Assembly: GCA_943788245.1 (NCBI GenBank)
Contig: CALSPN010000007.1
Span: forward strand, 1-47,445
Direction of reading: 5' to 3'
Length of the DNA: 47,445 nucleotides
Origin: an uncultured Verrucomicrobiae bacterium
GTDB lineage: Bacteria > Verrucomicrobiota > Verrucomicrobiia > Limisphaerales > AAA164-E04
Part shown: positions 16,584 to 25,242 of the stretch, in pieces
Layout of the letters: each line of letters starts with the position of its first letter
How positions within the stretch are numbered: position 1 is the first letter of the stretch
Program-made: the position numbers and the translations under genes
The notes under the pieces: model-generated
Told to the model about the DNA's origin: nothing
Seen by the model: only the letters and a program-made list of their open reading frames with translations
Databases searched by the model: none

Positions 16584-19500
16584 TCACTCCCTTTGATCTC
16601 TCTTACTGTCTTGACTCAATCCCTGATTCTTCCATTCCAACAAACCACAGTACAACAATGGCAGAATGAACAAGGTGGCGGCAGACAAGAAGGCTCCGGT
16701 ATCTGCATGCATCTTTGTTCGGTGCGTAAATTCCTTCATTGAGCAGTAAAGAACGGGTACGACAAAAATACTGATAACCACCACCAGCATGCCACCAAAG
16801 GAAGGTATCGCCATGGGCACCATGATATCTGATCCGCGCCCGGTTGAGGTCAGGATAGGGATCAACGCCAATACGGTGGTGGCGGTTGTCATCATACAAG
16901 GACGTGCTCGTCTGACACCTGCCTCGATAGTGGCGAGGCGTATATCTGTAATGGACATATCCTTTAACCCTCGAAACTTTTGATCCAGGTAAGTGGCCAT
17001 GATAACACCGTTATCGGATGCGATCCCGAACAAGGCAAGAAAACCTACCCATACGGCGACACTTAAATTGAAGGGGCGAACTTGAAACAGCTCTCGAAAA
17101 TTAAAACCAAACAACGAGAAATTAAGAAACCAATCCTGACCATAAAACCACAGCATCAAGAAGCCGCCGGCCCACGCCACAATGATTCCGGAGAAAACGA
17201 GCATTGCATTCGCAGTAGAACGAAATTGAAGGTAAAGAATCAGAAAGATGGCTAACAAGGCGAGAGGAAGGACAACCATCAAGCGCTTTTCGGATCGCAC
17301 CTGATTTTCATAACTTCCTGCAAAAGTAAAACTGACACCATCCGGAATTTCCAGAGTACCGTCAGTGATCTTGCTTTGCAGAAAGGCATCGGCAGCCTCC
17401 ACCACTTCCACTTCGGCGTACCCGGGTTTCTTATCAAAGAGGACATACCCAATTAAGAATGTATCCTCACTCTTGATACTTTGAGGACCACGCAAATACT
17501 CGATATTTGCTAATTGCCCCAATGGTATTTGATTTCCATTCGGAGCGGGAACCAGGATGCGGCCAAGTGATTCAATCTGATCACGCAGCTCACGAAGATA
17601 TCGCACGCGCACTGGATACCTCTCACGACCTTCCACGGTTGTCGTGATGCGTTTCCCGCCGATACCCACTTCAATCACCTCTTGCACCCGAGCCAATTGA
17701 ATGCCGTATCTTGCAATAGCCTCACGATCGATCACAATTTCCAAATAGGGTTTCCCAACAATACGATCAGAAAAAACAGTGGAAGGTTCAATCGATGGAA
17801 CCTCTTTGAGCAGCTGCTCTAATCCCAACCCAACCCGTTCGATCGTTTCCAAATCGGGTCCCTTGACCTTGATCCCCATCGGAGCACGCATGCCACTCTG
17901 AAGCATCACAATTCTCGCAGCAATGGGCTGCAGTTTAGGTGCAGAAGTAGACCCCGGAATCTTGGCTGCTTGAACAATGGCATTCCAAATATCTTCCGAA
18001 TTCTCAATACCGTTCCAAAAATCACGACCTTCATTCATCTCAGGATTTAATGCTGCTCTCCATAGGCGAAAAGGCCTGCCGTGTTTATCGTCAATCAATT
18101 CTCCTGCCCCATCTCTTTCAAATTTTCCCGACACGTAATAAGGCTGACCATCGGGCGCATTGACAGCATGCCCCTGACGATCGCGGAAGTAATCGTTTTG
18201 TTGTGAATCGTATCTGAATGATAGGGGATGTCCCTGTTCATCCGTGATGTATTCAGGCAGGAAATTAACGATGGTTTCCACCATGGAAATAGGTGCGGGA
18301 TCAAGCGGAGTTTCCGCTCGCCCCAGTTTACCCACCACACTTTCTATTTCGGGGATTTGACGAATCGCCATGTCCTGCTTACGCATGGCGTCCATGGATT
18401 CACCAATCGACGCATGAGGCATGGTTGATGGCATATATAGGTAAGAGCCCTCGTCCAGCGAAGGCATGAATTCCTTACCTAACCCAGGAAACAAGTGCTG
18501 CGCGTGAGCCAAGGGGGTAATGCTTCGCACTCCGTTGGGCAACCAACCAAATAAACCATTGAATCCTAACCAGGACATCCCTCCCAGCATGACAAGAACC
18601 AAGGGCAATAACATAAAGATCAGGCGATGTCCCAAACACCATTCCAACATTGAACCGTAATATTTGAGAAACAAATGAACAATGGATAATATCCCCCCGA
18701 TCATCGTACCCACAAAGATGCAATTAAGCAAAACCCCCTGCTCCAGGCCCAATGGTAACCAATGCTTTGCGAGAAAATAGCCAACCATCATGACTGCCAA
18801 ATAATTGAATACACGAGGCATGTGCTTTGTGAATGATTCAGGCAAACGATGCTCCATCATGCGATAACCACTGGTGGTTAATAAAACGATGCCAAGCAGT
18901 CCCCAGAGCATGTGAGGAGAGGTTCCCTTTAAGTATCCGATCACCCATGTTACACCTAAACCTGCACCAGTGATGAAGACTAATCCGAACACGATTTTCT
19001 TTAAGGTTTTACCTTTGATTTTGCCGGCAAATAAAGTGTGAGCAAACGGTGGGATCACGCAGATGGCAACCAACACAGAAGCCATCAATGCAAAAGTTTT
19101 GGTCCAGGCAAGTGGCGTGAATAGCTTTCCTTCAGCAGCCTCCATGGTAAACACCGGTAGAAAGCTGATCACGGTCGTCGCTACGGCAGTCAGCACGGCA
19201 CTTCCAACTTCTTTGGAAGCTCTCAAAACGACCTGTAATGTATCCTCACAGGGCTGGGCGTCGTCCAGATGTTTGAGAATGTTTTCAGAAATCACAATCC
19301 CCATATCGACCATGGTTCCGATGGCAATCGCGATGCCTGATAATGCCACAATATTGGCGTCCACACCCACTACTTTCATGGCACTGAAACAAATGAGCAC
19401 CGATAATGGAAGCAAACCAGCAATGAGCATGGAACTACGGAAATGCATGACCATGACAAGCACCACGATGATGGTGACCAGGATCTCTTCGGAGAGGGCG

Positions 19501-20624
19501 TCGTTGAGTGTTTCCAACGTTTCATTGATTAAACCCGTACGATCGTAAAAGGGCACAATGGCCAGCCGACTCACAGTCCCATCAGCCAAGGTTTTTTGGG
19601 GAAGCCCCGGTGTTAGTTCCGCAATTTTGGATTTTATATTCTGAATAACCTGAAGCGGATTCTCCCCGTATCGAACGACAACTACCCCGCCGACAGCTTC
19701 GGCACCTTCCTTATCAAGTGCTCCCCGACGGAGGGCGGGACCATGGACCACGTTTGCCACATTTTTCACATAAACGGGCACATTGTCATTTACCTTGATC
19801 ACGCTGTTCTCAATATCTTTCAACGATTTAATGAACCCAACACCGCGAATGACATATTCCACCTGATTGACTTCAATCGTTCTGGCCCCCACATCTACGT
19901 TGGCCATCTTGACTGCCATGAAAACATCTTCCAAACTAACGTCGAATGCGCGCATGGCATCTGGATCCACATCAATTTGATACTCTCTTACATACCCTCC
20001 GACGGAAGCTACCTCACTGACACCTTCAGCCGAAAGCAACGCATAACGAATCTGCCAATCTTGAACCGAGCGCAATTCATCTAAATCCCAACCTCCAGTT
20101 GGATTCCCTGACTCATCCAGGCCTTCCAAAGTGTACCAAAAGACCTGTCCTAATGCCGTTGCATCTGGCCCCAAAGTAGGTTGAACACCGGAGGGTAGAC
20201 CCCCAGAAGGAAGGCTGTTTAATTTCTCCAGCACCCTTGATCGAGACCAATAGAAATCGATGTTATCTTTGAAAATGATGTAAATTGTGGAGAAGCCAAA
20301 CATGGAGTAGCTTCGAACCGTTTTCACCCCAGGCACGCCCAGAAGTGAAACCGTCAAAGGATAGGTAATCTGTTCTTCAACATCCTGAGGAGATCGCCCC
20401 ATCCATTCAGTAAATACAATTTGCTGATTTTCTCCAATGTCCGGAATCGCATCCACCGGTAAAGGATCTCTTGGCAGATCACCTAATTCCCAATCGAAAG
20501 GTGCAACCAACAATCCCCATGTGATACAAAAGAAAACACCAAGAATGACCACCAATTTATTGCGTAAACAAAATTCGATGAGCATTCCCAAAGGCCCTAG
20601 GTTTTCTTGAGTCGATTTACTCAT
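16584..20624 (-). CDS. cusA: CusA/CzcA-type heavy-metal efflux RND transporter
   Basis: A 1346-residue inner-membrane RND pump. Recognisable parts are the first helix, PVDAIPDIGENQQIVFTEW, GVPGVKTVRSYSMFG, the helix-4 stretch AIGTMVDMGIVISENI (near residue 436), and the C-terminal helices with GIASDNGVIMATYLDQ (near 1201) and RRARPCMMTTATT (near 1240). It is about 300 residues longer than E. coli CusA. One extra part is a block of membrane helices (about 540-660); another is a hydrophilic stretch in the periplasmic domain (about 792-860). Of the Cu/Ag-binding Met positions of CusA, two have counterparts (PISMVET near 780, RIVMLQSG near 906); the third position is Ala in STMPHAS. It would exchange protons for Cu(I)/Ag(I) or another metal, together with CusB and CusC. 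Its ATG overlaps the ancestral cusB stop (ATGA). Confidence 0.93.
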   Translation of the reverse strand: MSKSTQENLGPLGMLIEFCLRNKLVVILGVFFCITWGLLVAPFDWELGDLPRDPLPVDAIPDIGENQQIVFTEWMGRSPQDVEEQITYPLTVSLLGVPGVKTVRSYSMFGFSTIYIIFKDNIDFYWSRSRVLEKLNSLPSGGLPSGVQPTLGPDATALGQVFWYTLEGLDESGNPTGGWDLDELRSVQDWQIRYALLSAEGVSEVASVGGYVREYQIDVDPDAMRAFDVSLEDVFMAVKMANVDVGARTIEVNQVEYVIRGVGFIKSLKDIENSVIKVNDNVPVYVKNVANVVHGPALRRGALDKEGAEAVGGVVVVRYGENPLQVIQNIKSKIAELTPGLPQKTLADGTVSRLAIVPFYDRTGLINETLETLNDALSEEILVTIIVVLVMVMHFRSSMLIAGLLPLSVLICFSAMKVVGVDANIVALSGIAIAIGTMVDMGIVISENILKHLDDAQPCEDTLQVVLRASKEVGSAVLTAVATTVISFLPVFTMEAAEGKLFTPLAWTKTFALMASVLVAICVIPPFAHTLFAGKIKGKTLKKIVFGLVFITGAGLGVTWVIGYLKGTSPHMLWGLLGIVLLTTSGYRMMEHRLPESFTKHMPRVFNYLAVMMVGYFLAKHWLPLGLEQGVLLNCIFVGTMIGGILSIVHLFLKYYGSMLEWCLGHRLIFMLLPLVLVMLGGMSWLGFNGLFGWLPNGVRSITPLAHAQHLFPGLGKEFMPSLDEGSYLYMPSTMPHASIGESMDAMRKQDMAIRQIPEIESVVGKLGRAETPLDPAPISMVETIVNFLPEYITDEQGHPLSFRYDSQQNDYFRDRQGHAVNAPDGQPYYVSGKFERDGAGELIDDKHGRPFRLWRAALNPEMNEGRDFWNGIENSEDIWNAIVQAAKIPGSTSAPKLQPIAARIVMLQSGMRAPMGIKVKGPDLETIERVGLGLEQLLKEVPSIEPSTVFSDRIVGKPYLEIVIDREAIARYGIQLARVQEVIEVGIGGKRITTTVEGRERYPVRVRYLRELRDQIESLGRILVPAPNGNQIPLGQLANIEYLRGPQSIKSEDTFLIGYVLFDKKPGYAEVEVVEAADAFLQSKITDGTLEIPDGVSFTFAGSYENQVRSEKRLMVVLPLALLAIFLILYLQFRSTANAMLVFSGIIVAWAGGFLMLWFYGQDWFLNFSLFGFNFRELFQVRPFNLSVAVWVGFLALFGIASDNGVIMATYLDQKFRGLKDMSITDIRLATIEAGVRRARPCMMTTATTVLALIPILTSTGRGSDIMVPMAIPSFGGMLVVVISIFVVPVLYCSMKEFTHRTKMHADTGAFLSAATLFILPLLYCGLLEWKNQGLSQDSKRDQRE

Positions 20625-22631
20625 GGAGAAGATCGCCCCCCCTTTTCTGATGTCAGAGTCAGGCGCTCCTTTAGCTCACCACAGGTAAACATTGAGCTGC
20701 CAAAGTAAGGATTCTCAATCCCTGACTTGTTTTGAATCCAATCGCCACCCTTTCCCCTGAATGCCATAGGGACAGTGGTAAATGAGTATCTCTTGTTTCA
20801 GGCCACTTCCAAATTGTTTCAGCATTGCGGACCCAGCGCGTTGGACAATTCCAAAAAACCCTCACGCGCGTTTTGAATATCAGGCGCCTTATCCATACGC
20901 ACCAATGCAGCATTCATCAAATTGACATGACCATCCCAAAAAGACTCACCTTCTTCGTCAAGCACGCCTTCCTCCGTTGTAACAAGTTGATGTTTCAATG
21001 AGGTTATGTGTTCTTGACTTTTTTCTATGCTGTCGCGGCTTAAGGAAGATTGAAGTTCAAGATAGTCGTTCAACATTAGTTTCAATGATTGAGTCCAAGC
21101 ATCAGGAACATCGAATATAGAAACGACTGGAGGGTTTGATTCTAGTTGGTTATCGTCCGATATCCCTTGAGCATGACTGGAATGATCATGATGAGGCATG
21201 GAGCCTTCTCCCCCTTCTGGATTCATCATACTGGGTTTGGCTTGGATTTGAACTGCGCTGTCGATCTTGAAACTACCTCTGCTAACAATTTGCTCACCTT
21301 CCTCCAAACCATCGAACACAATATAATAATCACCTGCCCTGGGCCCAAGCTCCACTACCCTCCCCTCAAAATGGCCGGGTTTGGTTGAGAGATAAACCAC
21401 CGCACGTTTTCCAGTGATTAAGGGTGCCGATGCAGGAATCACCAAAGGAGCTTCTTCCTCCAAATGATCAGCAGAAACATATCCCATCGATTCGGCGCTC
21501 ACTAAATCCATGCCACATATATCACAGCTACCAGGCTCATTTTTAACAATTTCAGGATGCATGGGGCTAATCCATTTCCCCATTAAATCAGGATTCATGA
21601 CACGCCCCTCCTTTTGCAACTCGCGACTTAACAGTGGCACGAACAAACATGTCTGGCTTGAGTTTACCGTCGGGATTAGGAAGGTTGACCCTAATCTTCA
21701 CCGTGCGAGTGCTGGAATTGAGAATGGGATCAATGAACGCAATTTGACCTTTGAACACCTGACCAGGATAAGCTTCGGTTCGAAACTCGACGGCTTGTCC
21801 ATAATGCAACCACGGAAGATCAGATTCATATGCGTCGAGCTTGACCCATACTTTGGATAAATCTGCAATGGTGTAAACCCGATTACCGGTTTTAACATAC
21901 ATCCCCTCCAAGGCATCCTTGTGAACGACTATGCCACTAATCGGTGAATTGATGGTGATATGATCCGAGGAAGTTCCACTCTCTTCGATGGCTGAAATCT
22001 GATCTTCAGATAAACCCCATAATCGCAGTTTCTCCTTGGTAGATTCAATATTGGCCAAGGATTTACTTTTCAGAAAATTGCTTTCACTAGCCTTCAAAGA
22101 TTCAGATGTTTGGATAGCCTGTAGCAATTCTTCCTGTGCCGACAATAAATCAGGACTATATAAATCTACAAGGTGATCTCCCCTGTTGACCGCTACTCCA
22201 GTGTAATCGACATAAAGCCGATCAAGACGTCCAGGCACCCAAGCGGTGATGTAGGACAGTCGTGTTTCATCATATTCCACTTTACCCACCATCCTAATCT
22301 CCGTTTCAACAAACTTACGTTCGACAGCGGTTGTCTCGATTTCAGCCAATTTTATGGCTCTTGGAGAAAGCGATAACGAAGGAAATCCCGCCAAATCATC
22401 GGTCCCGGATGTGACAGGAATAAGATCCATGGCACAGATGGGGCACTTGGCATTTGGATCCTGTAATTTAACAGACGGGTGCATCGAACATGTATAAAAA
22501 GCAACATTACTGTGACTTGCATGCTCTGTTAAACCATCCGTGCGAATTGGTTTGGAGCTGCCTTTAAAAAGCATTCCGGCGACAAAAGCCAAAATAACAA
22601 TGGGGATATTGAATAATAAAATCTTTTTCAT
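20621..22631 (-). pseudogene. cusB: CusB-type periplasmic adaptor subunit, broken by three frameshifts
   Basis: The open part from 22631 carries an N-terminal anchor, a metal-binding motif (YTCSMHP...CPICAMDL), barrel-sandwich and helical-hairpin segments (GRLDRLYVDYTG, SPDLLSAQEELLQA) and a beta-barrel up to KPDMFVRATVKSRVAKGG. There it shifts at the C4 run 21605-21608. The next frame (to 20819) holds a second metal-binding motif (WISPMHPEIV...CDICGMDL), the membrane-proximal part and most of a DUF3347 domain. Another shift near 20832 gives AMLKQFGSGL...IYHCP, and a third at 20769-20771 gives MAFRGKGGDW...NPYFGSSMFTCGEL. That frame ends at a TGA overlapping the cusA ATG. The length, 2011 bases, is one more than a multiple of three, matching a net +1. 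The family is certain; whether the lesions are real is not. Confidence 0.85.
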
Positions 22632-24019
22632 AATTTAGGACTTCCCTCCATTTCCTGAGACTGGGGTAATTTTCTACCAAGGATTCGTTCAATTTTCGCA
22701 AGACTGATTTCGTGATCCGTACGCGCTCGTTCATAGGATAGTTGAAATTCGAGCAACAGGCGTTGAGCATCGATAAGTTCAGAAAATTCTACACGCCCCC
22801 CTTCATAAGATTCACGCGCAACATTCAGTGAATTCCTGGCCAGGGTTGTGAGTGTCGTTTGATATAATATGAATTTTCGTTCAGCATCTTTAAATTCAAA
22901 TAACGCCATTTTCAGATCAGCATTGAGTTGATTCCTTGAATTCTCAAGGTCGGCTATGGATGCATGATACTGGTATTCCGCTTCGGCAAGAGCGGCACGC
23001 TTTTTTCCGTACCACAAAGGAATATTCACTGAAAACATTGCCATCACAGGATCCTTTCCACTGTCCGACACACCAGGATTAACAGATTCCCCAGTAGCAA
23101 TGTAATCCACGCCCAGCTGCACATCGGGATAGAATTGTTTTTTGGCTAGTGCGACATCAATGGATCTTGTTGTCACCTGATGCGTCAGCCGTTTCACCTT
23201 GTGATTGGATTGATTGATGAATGAAGGCAACAGATCCCAATCAATCGAAACCGGCGAGTATGTAATGGCTTTTGGTATGGGTAAATGGCTCTCGATTTTT
23301 AAACCAACGGCGACATTTAGTTTCCCCAAAACAGGAAGGCGCATTTCATTCAACGCCTTCAATCGGTCTTCCAATTTGCCAATTTCAATCTGGGCCTGCA
23401 TAACGCCACCTATCCCGCTTCCTGCGCGCACTTTCGCCTGAGCCACGCCTTCGAGATTTTTCAGCAATTCAATGTTTTGGTGTGTAATGTCAATTGCCTT
23501 GCCCAAGTAATAGTATTCGTAATAAGCAGCTTTCACTTGGTAAAAAAGCCGCACCTTTTCGGCATCAAAACGTTCTTTTGCAATTTTGGCTTCCTCTGAG
23601 GCTTTATCATTTCTCAAACCTAACTTACCGAACCAAGGAAAGGTTTGAGCAATCCCAACACGGTGATTTTGCGGGCCCACACGTGTCTCCACTTCGCTGA
23701 TGTAATAACCATAGTTGAATTTAGGATCGGGTAGTGAATAAACCTGTGGAATTCGTTCAAGAGCCGCCTTCCATTGTAAAAACTTAGAACGCAATCCAGC
23801 ATTTTGTAATGCTGCATATTCCAAATAACCTTCTAAGGAATACTGTAGTTCCATTTCGATTCTTTGATCGGAAATGGATGCTGTTGGGTTCAATTGAGGC
23901 ATTTTATCGGTCATCCCATTTCTATGATCATAGGAATTGGAAACAGACGTGGCACAGCCCAACATCAGGACACTTGGAACTAGGCTCCAAATTGGATTAA
24001 GTAAATTTTGTATATTCAT
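22628..24019 (-). CDS. cusC: TolC/CusC-family outer-membrane efflux lipoprotein
   Basis: A 463-residue protein with a lipoprotein leader (SVLMLGC, Cys near residue 22), followed by the two outer-membrane-factor repeats rich in heptad helices: YHASIADLENSRNQLNADLKMALFEFKDAERK, and near the end SYEGGRVEFSELIDAQRLLLEF. It forms the trimeric exit duct for the RND pump. It overlaps the cusB start by 4 bp (ATGA), so translation is probably coupled in the order cusC-cusB-cusA. The 140 bp upstream separate it from the Cys-rich small protein, in the same transcription unit. Confidence 0.92.
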   Translation of the reverse strand: MNIQNLLNPIWSLVPSVLMLGCATSVSNSYDHRNGMTDKMPQLNPTASISDQRIEMELQYSLEGYLEYAALQNAGLRSKFLQWKAALERIPQVYSLPDPKFNYGYYISEVETRVGPQNHRVGIAQTFPWFGKLGLRNDKASEEAKIAKERFDAEKVRLFYQVKAAYYEYYYLGKAIDITHQNIELLKNLEGVAQAKVRAGSGIGGVMQAQIEIGKLEDRLKALNEMRLPVLGKLNVAVGLKIESHLPIPKAITYSPVSIDWDLLPSFINQSNHKVKRLTHQVTTRSIDVALAKKQFYPDVQLGVDYIATGESVNPGVSDSGKDPVMAMFSVNIPLWYGKKRAALAEAEYQYHASIADLENSRNQLNADLKMALFEFKDAERKFILYQTTLTTLARNSLNVARESYEGGRVEFSELIDAQRLLLEFQLSYERARTDHEISLAKIERILGRKLPQSQEMEGSPKL

Positions 24020-24156
24020 CGGGAAACCTCATCATCAATCGAACGATTCTATGAAGGCTCGAATGACTTGCCAGACCGACGAAACGTCAGTCTCTGGCAG
24101 ATTAATTAAAATCCAAGACCACAGGAAAACAGGTGGTCACAACAAGAAGTGGAAGA

Positions 24157-24654
24157 TTAGGAAAAAGAAGGAGGAGCCTGGCTGTGAATAGCCGGCCCAA
24201 GACACAGTTCAGGTGTGAGCGTCCAGTCACGCCATGATTGAGAAGACAAGTAATCGAGCATTGTCTCGATGGACGAAACGGGCTGAATACTCAGCAAAAG
24301 GCAACATTGAGGAATCAACAAATCATGAGCCTGAATCCAATCAGCTTGATGTGCGTTTTGACTGATCAAATCCACAGAACAGCAACAAAGGCTTCCTCCT
24401 TCTGAATCTGATGATTCCGAATTGGAATGGCAAGGAGGTAAGGATGTTTTTGTTGCCCCATGACAAGTGGTAGACGTTTCGGTGGATGAACCATCCCTAA
24501 AGTGGTTCATGTCTGCCCCCATCAGACACAAGGTTTGGCAATAGACAAAACTCGCCAACCAACAAAGACATACGACCGACGCCGTCAGACGTCGGATCAA
24601 GGCTTTGCTTGGATAACGTGTATTCACTAGACGAAATTTACATCCACGGCTCAA
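24157..24654 (-). CDS. Cys/His-rich exported small protein of the metal-efflux operon
   Basis: A 165-residue product not assigned to a named family. A basic N-terminus (MSRGCKFRLVNTRYPSKALIRR) precedes a hydrophobic segment (LTASVVCLCWLASFVYC, about 23-39) that is a signal peptide or anchor. The remainder contains many Cys and His: TCHGATKTSLPPCHSN, LCCCSVDL, PQCCLLL, ELCLGPAIHSQAPP. Cys-rich proteins of this build are often encoded at the head of CusCBA-type operons in related bacteria. It is the first gene after a MerR-type promoter, which suggests a metal-binding or sensing role in the envelope. Base composition and reading frame are coherent with a real gene. Confidence 0.6.
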   Translation of the reverse strand: MSRGCKFRLVNTRYPSKALIRRLTASVVCLCWLASFVYCQTLCLMGADMNHFRDGSSTETSTTCHGATKTSLPPCHSNSESSDSEGGSLCCCSVDLISQNAHQADWIQAHDLLIPQCCLLLSIQPVSSIETMLDYLSSQSWRDWTLTPELCLGPAIHSQAPPSFS

Positions 24655-24825
24655 TTATTTCCATCTTTTTTATCACATTATGAGTAATCGTGAAATGATT
24701 CAGGCAGATCAAACTGCTCAATCATCGCATTGTAAAAAGCTCACCGAGAGGAAATACCGAAGAAAACCATTAAACCAGGATACAATTATTTGAGCTACAA
24801 CATACACTTATCCCAAGTAAAACCG

Positions 24826-24856
24826 CTTGCACACTCCCCAATTGCAAGGGAGTCAA
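24826..24856 (-). promoter_or_regulatory. MerR-family type operator/promoter for the metal-efflux operon
   Basis: On the minus strand TTGACT (24856-24851) and TGCAAG (24831-24826) are 19 bases apart. This is the over-long spacing typical of promoters activated by MerR regulators. A 21-bp dyad fills the spacer: ACTCCC, nine bases, GGGAGT (24833-24853). The arrangement matches the zntA/copA promoter plan. It lies about 170 bp upstream of the Cys-rich protein gene and points toward cusCBA. No MerR-family gene is in the window. Confidence 0.55.
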
Positions 24857-24928
24857 TTGAAATCAAGCCTTAAGGATTTGGGTCAGAGGGCTCTGTCGAT
24901 ACCAGAAGAAGGACTACTTAAATCACAC

Positions 24929-25159
24929 TCAATACCTTTCCATGACGGTTTCCTCGAAATCAGATGGATTCACCCGGCCAGCCTTGACTTGCTCACCTGA
25001 CATATGTCGTTCAAAAAAATGCGCTGTGCGTTTGTTGAAGTGTGGGTATGCATCGAAGATCTCCCCTTTGCCAAACATACGGGGATACCCATGACATTTG
25101 AAATTTAGAGTCATTAGATCGCGCATTTGATTTTTGGTCGAGATAAGCCTTGGACCCAC
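24929..25159 (-). other. short open frame, possible degraded gene remnant
   Basis: A 76-codon frame (GTG start) lies in the gap between the cus promoter and the DUF1501 gene. Its sequence (FKCHGYPRMFGKGEIFDAYPHFNKRTAHFF and so on) is not low-complexity. The frame also stays open upstream of the GTG for more than a dozen codons, while a neighbouring frame reads WLEGLDGNVPNLTALRIDAWDM. No family was recognised. It may be the tail of a decayed gene or chance. Confidence 0.25.
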
Positions 25160-25242
25160 GCGGACTGGAACCGCAAAGAACCTACATATCCCAAGCGTCT
25201 ATGCGCAGTGCTGTGAGGTTTGGAACGTTCCCGTCTAACCCT

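Noticed and set aside
20671..20913. Separate 80-codon gene between cusB and cusA
   Set aside because: The region is explained by the DUF3347 end of cusB read in two other frames; the 80-codon frame has no motif.
21588..21646. Two overlapping genes (adaptor plus separate metal-binding protein) instead of one cusB
   Set aside because: The second frame continues the adaptor family exactly at the break, no ribosome site or leader supports a separate start, and further breaks downstream show the same pattern.
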